A DNA stretch of 41,254 bases from Oscillospiraceae bacterium (GCA_017548065.1 JAFYNQ010000054.1:1-41254), one strand, 5' to 3'. Positions 22,916-31,610 are shown, counted from the first letter of the stretch. The notes: generated from the letters alone by a model not told the origin. Program-made: numbers and translations.

Positions 22916-24250
22916 ATGGAACCGACACTGCTGGAAATACTGGATGCCCGTGAAAAGCGGGCAGAAAAACAAAAGGCGCTGCTTGCCAAGTATCAAAAGC
23001 CCCTTTTGTGCTTTACCATGAACATCCCCGGCCCGGTGAAGCTGGATCGGGATGTTTCCATCGGCTTCTTTGTGGGCTGCCGTTTGCTCCAGGACAGTCT
23101 CCGTGGCTGCCGTCTGCTGCACCGCGAGATCCACCGCAGCATCACCGGCTGCGAAGCGTACTACGTTGTGGACATACCCGCAGAAGAGCTGAAAAAGATC
23201 GCCATGGACATTGAGGACACGCCTATGATCGGCAGACTCTTTGACATGGACGTGCTGGACGAAAACGAAACCAAGCTGTCCCGGGAAGACATGGGCGGCG
23301 GTCGCAGAAAATGTCTTATCTGCGATAACGATGCCTACATCTGCGCCGGGCGCAGAAGCCACCCACTGGCGGAACTCACCGACAGAACCGGCTTTCTGCT
23401 CTACGTGGCGGCAAGGCAGTATCTTTGCGAGTTCATTGCGGTGCAGGCCTATCTTGCGCTGCAGCAGGAGGTCAACATCACCCCCAAGCCGGGACTTGTG
23501 GACAGAAAAAACAACGGCGCCCACAAGGATATGGACATCCGCCATTTCTTTGCCAGCGCCACTGCCCTTCGCCCCTTCTTCTGCAAGGCCGCCGAAACCG
23601 GCTATTTAAACCGTGACGAAGCGCCGGAGCTGTGCTTCCAAAAGCTGCGTCCCCTGGGCATTGAGGCAGAAGCTGCCATGCTGAAGGCTACCCGTGGTGT
23701 CAACACCCACAAGGGAGCGATCTTCAGCCTGGGTCTGCTCTGCGCCGCCACCGGACGGCTGTCCCCGGAGCAGTGGACTGTGGAAGCGATTTTGCGTGAA
23801 TGCGCCGCCATGGTGCAGGGACTTACCGCTGCCGACTTTGCCGGCATCACAGAGGAAACTGCCCAAACTGTGGGACAGAAGCTTTATGTGCGCTACGGCA
23901 TCACCGGCATCCGTGGGCAGGCAGAAGCAGGCTTCCCTGCTGTGCAGCAGGTGGGTCTTCCCACACTGCGGCAAGGACTTTCTCAGGGACTTTCCCTGAA
24001 CGATGCAGGCGCCGCCACCCTACTGCACCTGATTTGCAGTACCGATGATACCAACCTTATTCACCGTGGCGGACGGGAAACGCAGCTGGAGATCTGTCAG
24101 CGTCTGAAAACACTGCTGGCAGAAACCCCCTACCCTGCCATTGAGAAGCTTGCGGAGTTGGACGGGGAATTTATCAAAAAGAACCTCTCCCCCGGCGGCA
24201 GCGCAGATCTGCTGGCGCTTACTTTCTATTTGCATTTTATTTGTCCGTAA
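22916..24250 (+). CDS. citXG: Bifunctional CitX-CitG citrate lyase maturation protein
   Basis: A 444-residue fusion. Residues 1 to about 170 are CitX, holo-citrate-lyase synthase, which transfers the phosphoribosyl-dephospho-CoA group to CitD (FVGCRLLQD, CLICDNDAYICAGRRSHP). Residues from about 180 are CitG, which makes the triphosphoribosyl-dephospho-CoA precursor from ATP and dephospho-CoA (ITPKPGLVDRKNNGAHKDMD, ATRGVNTHKGAIFSLG, SPGGSADLLA). Fusion of the two also occurs in Haemophilus and some Clostridia. The start at 22916 follows the preceding stop by 1 nt with a weak GGGA, suggesting coupling. Confidence 0.94.
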   Translation: MEPTLLEILDAREKRAEKQKALLAKYQKPLLCFTMNIPGPVKLDRDVSIGFFVGCRLLQDSLRGCRLLHREIHRSITGCEAYYVVDIPAEELKKIAMDIEDTPMIGRLFDMDVLDENETKLSREDMGGGRRKCLICDNDAYICAGRRSHPLAELTDRTGFLLYVAARQYLCEFIAVQAYLALQQEVNITPKPGLVDRKNNGAHKDMDIRHFFASATALRPFFCKAAETGYLNRDEAPELCFQKLRPLGIEAEAAMLKATRGVNTHKGAIFSLGLLCAATGRLSPEQWTVEAILRECAAMVQGLTAADFAGITEETAQTVGQKLYVRYGITGIRGQAEAGFPAVQQVGLPTLRQGLSQGLSLNDAGAATLLHLICSTDDTNLIHRGGRETQLEICQRLKTLLAETPYPAIEKLAELDGEFIKKNLSPGGSADLLALTFYLHFICP

Positions 24251-24255
24251 AAAAC

Positions 24256-24409
24256 AGAGAGCATATACCGTGCTACTTGGTGTCATTCCGAGGCTGCGAA
24301 AGCAGCCGTGGGAATCCCCTCTATCAGGATGGAGATTGCCACGCCTTGCTGACGCAAGGCTCGCAATGACAGAAAAGCTATTACATGGTATATGCTCTCT
24401 TTATTTTTA
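24256..24409. terminator. Bidirectional terminator split by a palindromic repeat
   Basis: AGAGAGCATATACCGTG (24256-24272) pairs with CATGGTATATGCTCTCT (24384-24400) over 17 bp with one G-U pair. An A run precedes and a T-rich run follows, fitting both converging genes. The arms are separated by 111 bases containing the dispersed repeat. Confidence 0.8.
24278..24372 (-). repeat. Dispersed TGTCATTGCGAG palindromic repeat, copy B
   Basis: Bounded by TGTCATTCCGAG on the left and CTCGCAATGACA on the right, which are near-perfect terminal inverted repeats. Inside lie two further stem-loops (GGCTGCGAAAGCAGCC and GCCTTGCTGACGCAAGGC). It is inverted relative to copy A at 6613-6700. The small size and absence of genes make it a MITE/REP-like element. 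Confidence 0.88.
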
Positions 24410-25507
24410 TTTCAGTTCCGTGCCGCCCCATTCAATGACGGTGAAGCCTTTTCGCTCCGGTGCGGCAAGTGTCTGCGCAGGAATATCCAGATAAGCATCC
24501 ATGCCCTTGAAGGTCATGAATACACGGATCACCGTATCCGGCGCAGGCGCAATGTGCAGCGCTGCGGCATTCTCATAGGCAGTTGTCTGGAAGCTGATCA
24601 GGTTATAGGGATTTTGCTCCATAACGGGCAGCCAGTACACAATAAATTCGTTGGCTTCTTTTCGGTTCAGTCCCTGCTTTGCCAATGCGACCTCCAGGAA
24701 AGCAGCCGTGTCCTCCCCCTTAACGCAGAAGCCCTCTGTCATATCCCATTGGGCGTTTGTCTCACCCTCCCAATAGAGATAGTTATAGGTCTGCCCCTTG
24801 GCATCTGTCAGTGTGCCGTCGGGAGCAGCTGTTACCTGCCAACCGTCATGATATGCAGGATAGGTGCAGGTCAGCTCCCCTTGCAGCGCCAGCTTTACAA
24901 AGACCTCTGTCTTTTCTTCCGGATAAAGATACAAAACAGGCTTCGCCGCCATCCCGGGGTCTTGCCGCCAGTAGCTTTCCTCAACGCTCAAGAAATCCGC
25001 CTCCAAGCGGTGCGCGTCATTATCTGCATAGCCATTTTCAATGGTACAGTTGATTTGGTCTCCTACGCACCATTTGTCGGACAGTCTGCCGTTTAGCTTC
25101 AAAACATAAGGCGACGGCCATGCATACTGCGCAAAGAAGCAATTACCGTAGATCTCCGTGATCACGATATTTTCCACCGTGTCGTTTTCATATTTTACCG
25201 CCACAGCTTTGTCCAAAAAGACCTCGTTGTAGTCCTCGTATTTTGATTCACTGCTGTCCGTCTGGGGTAGATTTTTCAGTTCCTCTTCCCAAAGCGTGTC
25301 CACAGAAGAAAAGTTTTTGGGAAAGAAATAGACCTTTGTTTCAGCAAAGACGCCGTCACCGTGCAAACGGTTCCAGTCCACGATCTTATAGGTCAGCGCC
25401 GTATACGCCCGTGTACCACCGTCTTCGTACACCCCCGACGGAATCGGGATCATAAGGATCGCCAACAGCACCAGTATCAAAACCGGCACCCAAATTTTCT
25501 TTTTCAT
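24407..25507 (-). CDS. Membrane-anchored extracytoplasmic protein, unknown function
   Basis: A 366-residue protein. An N-terminal membrane segment or uncleaved signal (residues 4-22) is followed by YEDGGTRAYTALTYKIVDWN, a pattern I associate with conserved Clostridia proteins. The C-terminal half starts at KPVLYLYPEEKTEVFVKL and runs through LTYPAYHDGW-like, NYLYWEGE and EFIVYWLPVMEQNPYN segments to a VIEWGG end; this is a conserved domain without a known function. The ATG overlaps the upstream lipoprotein stop as ATGA, so it is the last gene of the ECF operon. GGAGG lies 7 nt upstream. Probably an envelope protein under ECF control. Confidence 0.75.
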   Translation of the reverse strand: MKKKIWVPVLILVLLAILMIPIPSGVYEDGGTRAYTALTYKIVDWNRLHGDGVFAETKVYFFPKNFSSVDTLWEEELKNLPQTDSSESKYEDYNEVFLDKAVAVKYENDTVENIVITEIYGNCFFAQYAWPSPYVLKLNGRLSDKWCVGDQINCTIENGYADNDAHRLEADFLSVEESYWRQDPGMAAKPVLYLYPEEKTEVFVKLALQGELTCTYPAYHDGWQVTAAPDGTLTDAKGQTYNYLYWEGETNAQWDMTEGFCVKGEDTAAFLEVALAKQGLNRKEANEFIVYWLPVMEQNPYNLISFQTTAYENAAALHIAPAPDTVIRVFMTFKGMDAYLDIPAQTLAAPERKGFTVIEWGGTELK

Positions 25508-26943
25508 TTTGTTTCCTCCAATCCCGACAAAGGATATTCTCCTCCGGTCTCTTTCAGCCAGCTTACGATTTCCCGGATCGCCGTGATCTGCTCCACCGTC
25601 AGGTCTGCCTGCCCCTTTTCACATCTTGCGTACCCTTCTGTCAGGTTGATGCCGTAGCCGATGCCAAATTCTGTGTCCACCGTAAATTCCGTAGCGCACC
25701 GGCACACCTTAAGAGGGTCATAGTGCAGATTCACAAGGATATCTGTTAGTGTTACAGAATGTCCGTACATAAAAGAATAGGTGTTTCCGTCCATATATAC
25801 CTTTGTCCAGGTATTTCCGCAATATCCGCTGATCGGTTCTTCCACGGTTTGGGGTACTGCTGCAGCGGTATGGGTATGTCGGACATCGGTGATGAATACG
25901 TAGTAATACCCGATTCCATGGTAGCCTGTGCCGGTATTCTCCCAGGTGGCAGTGATCTCATAGCACCAGCCACCCGGCTTTGCATAAAAGCAGCCGTCCT
26001 GGGAGATCACTGTCTCCTCCTGAATTCCCACTTCCGTCCATACGGTTTCCGGCCAGCAGATATACGTCACAGAAGCGGGCTCTGCCTCCCAATGCAGCTT
26101 CACCAAATAACCGGCACTGTTGGTAGGCGCATATCCCTCTCCTCCCGGGATCGGCGCATAAACCGTTTCTGCACACTGCGGCTCCACGGCAACCGCCGTC
26201 ACCGATTCTCTGGAAGGCGGTCTTCCGCTCTGGTCGGCAATGGTGCTGATTGCCTTTCCGTCTGTTCCCACCACGGTCCAGCTATAGCCTGCCGGCTGCA
26301 GAGAGACGTCCCCGTCAGCCGTGCGAAGTATCGCTGCAGGCGGCTTTGCAAAAGCCGGCTCTTTTTTCGGCAACACCACTTCCCCATTTGCATAAGAAAG
26401 CGCTCCATCCAGATACAGTGTCACATCCGAAGCGCTCTCAATCAGCGCGTTCCGATCAAGTTCCAAAATAATGTGCCACTGTGCCATATCACTGGTTCCT
26501 ACCTCCGGCACATCTCGGATAACCGAGACCTGCAGTTCTCCCACATCTGAGCGTGTCACTGCATCTACGCAATGCCGAACGGAGCCGCTGCACTCTTCCA
26601 AAAGCAGCAATACCAGATAGCCCGTTTCAAAAAAGGCTTCATCATATTGATCGCAGGCATCCTGAAAGCCTAACGTGGTATCGGCATAAACAGCATCCTT
26701 CCGCCCCAGGTCATAAACATCGTGCCAGGTTTCATAGTAAGTCTTCAGCGAATCCAAGCTTTTGATAACCTGCACAGCCGGATGCTGCATTGTCTCGTTT
26801 CCTCCGTTGGTGCGGATATACTGCGCCGTCCATTGTATTGGCACACCATTGGCAGGTTCACCAAAGGACGGTGCTGCCGCTCTGCAGCCGAAGCAGGCCA
26901 GAACGGCGATCATCGCCAAAAGAATTGCAAACAACCTTTTCAC
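25504..26943 (-). CDS. Secreted lipoprotein of the ECF operon
   Basis: A 479-residue lipoprotein. The GTG start at 26943 is chosen because AAAGGA lies 9 nt upstream and it gives a classical signal peptide ending in the lipobox LACFGC; a TTG 24 nt earlier gives a poorer site. The region of about 30-180 (SLDSLKTYYETWHDVYDLG, FLVLLLLEE-like, EVGTSDMAQWHIILELDR) resembles sensor regions appended to Clostridia BlaR1-like proteins. A central part with GYSW repeats and a C-terminal helical tail follow. The function is unknown; cell-surface sensing or binding is inferred from the operon. Confidence 0.72.
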   Translation of the reverse strand: MKRLFAILLAMIAVLACFGCRAAAPSFGEPANGVPIQWTAQYIRTNGGNETMQHPAVQVIKSLDSLKTYYETWHDVYDLGRKDAVYADTTLGFQDACDQYDEAFFETGYLVLLLLEECSGSVRHCVDAVTRSDVGELQVSVIRDVPEVGTSDMAQWHIILELDRNALIESASDVTLYLDGALSYANGEVVLPKKEPAFAKPPAAILRTADGDVSLQPAGYSWTVVGTDGKAISTIADQSGRPPSRESVTAVAVEPQCAETVYAPIPGGEGYAPTNSAGYLVKLHWEAEPASVTYICWPETVWTEVGIQEETVISQDGCFYAKPGGWCYEITATWENTGTGYHGIGYYYVFITDVRHTHTAAAVPQTVEEPISGYCGNTWTKVYMDGNTYSFMYGHSVTLTDILVNLHYDPLKVCRCATEFTVDTEFGIGYGINLTEGYARCEKGQADLTVEQITAIREIVSWLKETGGEYPLSGLEETK

Positions 26944-26959
26944 TGCCGTCCGTCCTTTC

Positions 26960-27514
26960 TTATCCAATGCCCAGCAACGCCTTCAGCTCCGCTGTCTGTT
27001 TCTGCGACAAAGAAACCGTTTCCTTTGTTGTGATATTTTTCAGCGTATTTTCCGTGAACAGATACTCCGTCACAGAACCGTCCGCCGCCGTGATGACAAC
27101 GGTATAGCCCGTTCGTTTTTCCGATGACTCCGTGGTGATATTGGAAGAATCCGACACAGAATCAAAGCTCTCATAATTATCCTCAAGCGTTCCCCGGGTG
27201 CCGTAAGATGCCAGTGCCTCTGTGATTCGCAGAACATCCGCTTCCCCTTTAAATTCCTTTGAAAACTGATAACCGGTTACGGTGATCCCGGGGGCGCTGC
27301 CCGTCAGACTTTCCATTCCCACGGTTCCGCCTGCGCCCTGCATCATACCTGGTTCGCCACTATTGCCCGGCAAAAGTTGGGGCAGGAAGCACACCATACA
27401 CAACACAAGGCACAGCACCACAGAGGTCAACACCGTCCGCATGCGCTTTCCGGCTTTTATTTTTTCTTCGCTGCGGAGAAAAACCTCCGTCAGACATTCC
27501 TTCATATCTCTCAT
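26960..27514 (-). CDS. Putative anti-sigma factor, single-pass membrane protein
   Basis: A 184-residue protein: a short cytoplasmic segment of about 27 residues, one hydrophobic segment (VLTSVVLCLVLCMVCFLP) and an extracytoplasmic domain of about 135 residues. It has no zinc-binding ZAS motif. The ATG overlaps the stop of the sigma factor gene (ATGA), the usual arrangement for ECF sigma/anti-sigma pairs. The C-terminal part (VTEYLFTENTLKNITTKE) looks like a small beta domain. The assignment as anti-sigma rests on position and topology, not on recognised motifs. Confidence 0.65.
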   Translation of the reverse strand: MRDMKECLTEVFLRSEEKIKAGKRMRTVLTSVVLCLVLCMVCFLPQLLPGNSGEPGMMQGAGGTVGMESLTGSAPGITVTGYQFSKEFKGEADVLRITEALASYGTRGTLEDNYESFDSVSDSSNITTESSEKRTGYTVVITAADGSVTEYLFTENTLKNITTKETVSLSQKQTAELKALLGIG

Positions 27515-28062
27515 AGCAAAGACTCACCATCCTTCCCAAGAATGATGCGAAGCTCTTTTTTAGCACGATACAGCAGATTGTCCACCTGCTTGCGGCTCTT
27601 TTTCATAACCTTGGCCGTTTCTTCATAGGTCATTTCTTCAAAGTATATAAGATGCAACACCACGCGCATGTCTTCCGGCAGTACCGCAAGAGCGCTGTGA
27701 AGCTTTCGCTTCCGCTCATCTGCCAGCACCAGTTCCTCCAGTTCCGCCGATTCATCCTGAACCTCCGACACCTGGGAAATCGGTGCAAACAATATACGCT
27801 TGCGTCTTCTTATATGATCCAATGCCCGACTTCTTCCCAGCATATACAGATAAGTCTTCATACTCACCTTAAAATTATAGCGGTTCTTATGTACGATGAG
27901 CTCTGAAAACGTATCAATGGCAATATCCTCCGCTGTGTGGGAGTCCTGCACAAAACCGTTGATAAAGAAAACAAGACCGTGAAAAAGCTCTTGCATCAAT
28001 GCTTCAAAGGCGCTTTCGTCACCTTCCAGGAAACGGCGGTAGCTACTTGCGCCGTTGTCCAT
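27511..28062 (-). CDS. ECF-type RNA polymerase sigma factor
   Basis: A 183-residue sigma-70 family protein with region 2 at about residues 20-85 (AEDIAIDTFSELI, MLGRSRALDHIRRRKR) and region 4 at about 115-175 (LPEDMRVVLHLIYFEEMTYEETAKVM, KQVDNLLYRAKKEL). Regions 1 and 3 are missing, as expected for the ECF group. AAGGAGG lies 7 nt upstream of the ATG. It is the first of four overlapping genes that end at 24407, and probably activates its own operon. Confidence 0.92.
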   Translation of the reverse strand: MDNGASSYRRFLEGDESAFEALMQELFHGLVFFINGFVQDSHTAEDIAIDTFSELIVHKNRYNFKVSMKTYLYMLGRSRALDHIRRRKRILFAPISQVSEVQDESAELEELVLADERKRKLHSALAVLPEDMRVVLHLIYFEEMTYEETAKVMKKSRKQVDNLLYRAKKELRIILGKDGESLL

Positions 28063-28093
28063 ATTTTTTCCTCCTTGTTAAGGCCTTTCATCT

Positions 28094-28120
28094 ATTATAC
28101 GAACAAGACACAAAAGTTCC
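28094..28120 (-). promoter_or_regulatory. Candidate ECF-type promoter of the sigma operon
   Basis: On the minus strand, GGAACTTTT (28120-28112) precedes CGTATAAT (28101-28094). GGAAC and CGT resemble ECF-sigma -35 and -10 cores, with a slightly short spacer of 14 bases between them. The TATAAT would also suit sigma-A, but no -35 for it is seen. Confidence 0.45.
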
Positions 28121-28192
28121 TTATTGTTTCTTAAAAAATTTTTGCCGGGTTGTTTCATGCCTCTGCCCTGCGATGCGCACGACAATCGGAAT

Positions 28193-31138
28193 TTATTTTT
28201 CCCGGATGCGGAAGCCCAGAGATTCCGGGTTGGATTCCAGGGTGAGGGTATCGCTGTCCAGGGTGGCAGTATAGACATAAGTTCCATCCGCCCATTCACT
28301 ACCCGTCACGGTTACTGTGCCGGTATGGATGCACACATCAAAGGAATACAATGAAAATGTGATCACAGATTCCCCGGTATAACCACCCTCGGCAGAAGGT
28401 GTCCAATACACGACCTCCCTGCCCTCCAGCTTCAGCTCCTCCGAAATCTTCTTGACTGTGGGACTTGCCAAATCCAGCAGAAGACCGTTTTGGCTATTGA
28501 CAGAATGACCGGTGCAGGCCACGTCAAATTCCAGCCGCAGTGTGTTCGCCGTCTCACTTTCCGGATCAAATATCCATGCCACCGGAAGCGCTGTTTCTCC
28601 CGACAGCTCTGCCACATAATGCTGTGCCTTGGTCAAGCATTTGGATTCCAGGTCATTGGCATACAAAGCATCTGTATAGGTATCCAGCGTCTTCTCTGCC
28701 GCCGTCTTGGAGAATCGCTCCAGCACAGCAGCCGCATAGCCGTCGCCCGGGGCAGGCTCCCAAAAATCTGCCACAGTATAGCCTGCTTCCTCATTTCCGG
28801 TCAAGGTGATCGCTGCCACCGACGCAGTACCTGCCCGATCCTCCAGGGTGCCGCCGCTGTAATAATAGCGCTTGTAAACATAGCGGACATAAACCGTCGT
28901 CTCGGTTTTGTGTTCATTCTCCCCCACAGTGGGCGTACCGCTGATCGTTTCGCTGTCCAGTGTCGCATGGCTTTCCACACAGATACCTCCTGTGGGTATA
29001 TTCAAAAAGCTGTCGCCTGCGTTTTGGGAAAGAATCGCCGCAGATACCGCCTCGGCGACAGACATACCCGTCTTGCCGCCCACTGCGCCGTTTTCCCTCT
29101 CTTCGCTGCCGTCATGGCGGAAGCTTTCACCGTTTTTCACCTTCACATAGATAAAATTGGTGGAGCCTTCCGACACATATACAAGATCATTTCCCTTTTT
29201 TTGAAAACGGTTCACCAGACCGCCACCTGCCAAGGGATCGTCTGTAAGGGTGATCATATCCCCCTCCTGTGTCCAGGTTCCCAAGCCAAAGTAGCTGCTT
29301 GCGCTGCCTTCATAATAGGTAAAAGTGCCGTCACTGTACAGTGTCACCGTAAAGGTGCCCATAAAGCCGCCTTTTTCGTACACATAGCGTGTTCCCACTG
29401 TCTTTCTGTCTGCGCCGACACCATATTGGGCAGCATTGCTGTTAAACCTGACACCGAAGGCATACAGTTCACCCTCCGGGTCATCGGAAAAGCGAACAGT
29501 GACAATATAGCTTCCGGCAGGATCTGCATTGCGAAACAGCCACATTTGCGGTTCCAGCCCCGACGGTGTGTTAAAGGGCAGCGACTCCATGGTCTGTGCA
29601 TCATAGACCGCAAACATACCCAGCTTCACCTGCCCCTTCTCCAAAATATCAAAGGGTGTCAGGCTATTTTCGTCCATAGCCACCGTTAGCCAATACACCC
29701 AATCCCGGCAGTCTTCCGCAGAGCTGATTCGGATCAGCGGCACTGCATTTTCCCCGGAGGCCGCCACAAGCGGCGCATTCTCCCGTTGCTCCATAAGGTA
29801 CTGCCATGCCAGCTCTTCATTTTCTTCCCGTTGCTGACGGATATACCGTTGTGAGTCCAATGCCTTATTCTGCAGTCTCCGGGGGAACTTCCCACGGATA
29901 TCTTCCTCCAGGTAGCTGCCGTCTCTGGGCTCCCAGTATTCCACCAGGTCATATACACCGTGACTGTCGCACAGCTCCGCTGTGACCACCGTGGGGATAT
30001 GAACAGCCGTTTCTACATGCAGCTGATTGTTCAAAAGGCTATACTCCTGGTAAAGCACCCACATATAAACCGTTATCTCATCGCCCTTTTTCTCTTTCCC
30101 CAAAACCTCCCAATTCACACAGCAAGCATTGCCAGCGGATTTCTCATTTTGAAAATGCTCTGCGATCTGTCCGTCAAGAAAGACAGACAGCTTTTCATCC
30201 ACCGAGGTAGCAGGGTCAGTCAAAAAGCACACTGCAACAGCAACGCAAAGCAAAACAGCTGCCAAAACGATCCAAAATGTGGGCTTTTTGTATAGCATCA
30301 CAGATCTAACCCGTTCCTTCACGCCCACCTCACCAAATGCCAGAGGGCAGGCGGCGATGCTGCGGCGGTGCACGCTGCAGCTGACCAGCGCCTGGGTGTA
30401 GTCCGCCTTTGCCTCGCTGTCCATTTCCCGAATCACCTTTTCATCGCATGCCAATTCAATATCTCTGCACAAAAGCACATAACCCAGCCACAGCAAGGGA
30501 TTAAACCAGTGAAGCGCCAGCAGCACAAAGCCCAAAGGCTTCCACCAGTGGTCTTTTCTTCGGATATGCGCCTTTTCGTGGGCGATCACATAGTCTTTGC
30601 TGCGGTCATCCATGTGATAAGGCAGGTATATTTTGGGCCTTATCACACCCAAAACAAAGGGTGTCACCACATTTTCGCTCTGGTATACATTTTCCTGCAG
30701 TAAAACCGCTGTTGCCATCTTACCTCGCAGTGTCAGGTAGCTGACCGCTGTATACAGCAGCATAAGCGCCACACCTGCCAGCCATACATAGCCAAATACC
30801 GGGATCCATATTTGCAGTGGATTGGCACTTGCTAGCGGCGCAGGCGCAAAGGTCTCCGCAATCACAGGATTTACCGCACTGTCCAGCACCTGAATGCCGG
30901 TATGGATCCTGGGTGTTGCCGCCATAATGTCCGCACCCACTGTCTCAGCGCTGGGAATCAGACTCAACACACTTTCAATGGAAACAGGGCAAATAAGTCT
31001 CACCGCTACAAAGCCCCAAAGCAGCACACTGACCCACTTAGGCGCTCTTTTCAGCGCAAGCCGCAGCAACAGCACCGCAAGTACAAGCCAGCTGGCGGAT
31101 ATGCTCATATTGACGATCTTCAGGAATACGTCACCCAT
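28193..31138 (-). CDS. BlaR1/MecR1-type M56 membrane metalloprotease sensor
   Basis: A 981-residue protein. An N-terminal membrane domain of about residues 1-130 leads to the M56 zinc-protease core with AHEKAHIRRKDHW near 190 and ELACDEKV near 230; a further membrane segment is at about 292-312. The long extracellular part has no penicillin-binding (SxxK) domain. Instead it shows a domain ending in DLVEYWEPRDGSYLEEDIRG and ALDSQRYI, a middle beta domain (YSDGTFTYYEG, YFGLGTW), and a second copy of the first domain (VADFWEPAPGDGYAAAVLER, TLDTYTDA). The ATG at 31138 follows the BlaI stop by 2 nt. On signal it would cleave the repressor. Confidence 0.88.
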   Translation of the reverse strand: MGDVFLKIVNMSISASWLVLAVLLLRLALKRAPKWVSVLLWGFVAVRLICPVSIESVLSLIPSAETVGADIMAATPRIHTGIQVLDSAVNPVIAETFAPAPLASANPLQIWIPVFGYVWLAGVALMLLYTAVSYLTLRGKMATAVLLQENVYQSENVVTPFVLGVIRPKIYLPYHMDDRSKDYVIAHEKAHIRRKDHWWKPLGFVLLALHWFNPLLWLGYVLLCRDIELACDEKVIREMDSEAKADYTQALVSCSVHRRSIAACPLAFGEVGVKERVRSVMLYKKPTFWIVLAAVLLCVAVAVCFLTDPATSVDEKLSVFLDGQIAEHFQNEKSAGNACCVNWEVLGKEKKGDEITVYMWVLYQEYSLLNNQLHVETAVHIPTVVTAELCDSHGVYDLVEYWEPRDGSYLEEDIRGKFPRRLQNKALDSQRYIRQQREENEELAWQYLMEQRENAPLVAASGENAVPLIRISSAEDCRDWVYWLTVAMDENSLTPFDILEKGQVKLGMFAVYDAQTMESLPFNTPSGLEPQMWLFRNADPAGSYIVTVRFSDDPEGELYAFGVRFNSNAAQYGVGADRKTVGTRYVYEKGGFMGTFTVTLYSDGTFTYYEGSASSYFGLGTWTQEGDMITLTDDPLAGGGLVNRFQKKGNDLVYVSEGSTNFIYVKVKNGESFRHDGSEERENGAVGGKTGMSVAEAVSAAILSQNAGDSFLNIPTGGICVESHATLDSETISGTPTVGENEHKTETTVYVRYVYKRYYYSGGTLEDRAGTASVAAITLTGNEEAGYTVADFWEPAPGDGYAAAVLERFSKTAAEKTLDTYTDALYANDLESKCLTKAQHYVAELSGETALPVAWIFDPESETANTLRLEFDVACTGHSVNSQNGLLLDLASPTVKKISEELKLEGREVVYWTPSAEGGYTGESVITFSLYSFDVCIHTGTVTVTGSEWADGTYVYTATLDSDTLTLESNPESLGFRIREK

Positions 31139-31140
31139 TA

Positions 31141-31506
31141 TCACTCACCCCTTCGGATGCGGTCGATCATCCGCTGCACCTCGTCCAGCTCCTCCCCGGA
31201 AATATCCTGCCGCTTGGCAAATGCCGCCACAAAAGCAGGCAGAGAGCCCTGGAACTTTTCTTCCACCAATTCATCAATTTCCCTTGCCTGGGCAGCCTCT
31301 TTGGAAACCACTGCCGTTACGGTGCCATCCTCATTTTTCAAAACGCCCCGTTCTCCCAACCGCTTGATGACGGTATAGGTAGTAGTGCGCTTCCAGCCAA
31401 GCTGCTCCCAGCAGAGCTTCACAAGTTCTGCTGCCGTAACCGGCTCGTGCTCCCATAGGATCAGGCAAAAACGATACTCACTTTCATGGATCTTAGGAAT
31501 CTCCAT
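31141..31506 (-). CDS. BlaI/MecI/CopY-family transcriptional repressor
   Basis: A 121-residue winged-helix repressor with the family pattern ESEYRFCLILWEHEPVTAAEL, WKRTTTYTVIKRL and a C-terminal dimerisation helix rich in acidic residues. The KEAAQAREIDELVEEKF region would hold the protease-sensitive site. AAGGAGG lies before the ATG at 31506. Two operator-like repeats overlap its promoter, so autorepression relieved by the BlaR1-like partner is inferred. Confidence 0.93.
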   Translation of the reverse strand: MEIPKIHESEYRFCLILWEHEPVTAAELVKLCWEQLGWKRTTTYTVIKRLGERGVLKNEDGTVTAVVSKEAAQAREIDELVEEKFQGSLPAFVAAFAKRQDISGEELDEVQRMIDRIRRGE

Positions 31507-31521
31507 TGTTAGCTCCTCCTT

Positions 31522-31573
31522 GTCTACTGCATTAGACTATCTTTAGTCTACACCATTAGACAACCGTTGTCAA
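31522..31573 (-). promoter_or_regulatory. blaI promoter with two tandem operators
   Basis: On the minus strand, TTGACA (31573-31568), 17 bp, TAGACT (31550-31545). Two copies of GTCTAATGNNGTAGAC lie at 31561-31546 and 31537-31522, 24 bp apart, each an inverted repeat GTCTA-N6-TAGAC. One overlaps the -10 box and the other the start region. The spacing of about two helical turns places both on one DNA face. Confidence 0.82.
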
Positions 31574-31574
31574 G

Positions 31575-31604
31575 TAAAAAAAGCACCAGGAAATCTCCCG
31601 GTGC
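31575..31604 (-). terminator. Terminator of the MATE operon
   Basis: GCACC(A)GG...CC(C)GGTGC (31583-31604) followed on the minus strand by seven T. It lies directly upstream of the blaI promoter. Confidence 0.85.
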
Positions 31605-31610
31605 CGGATT

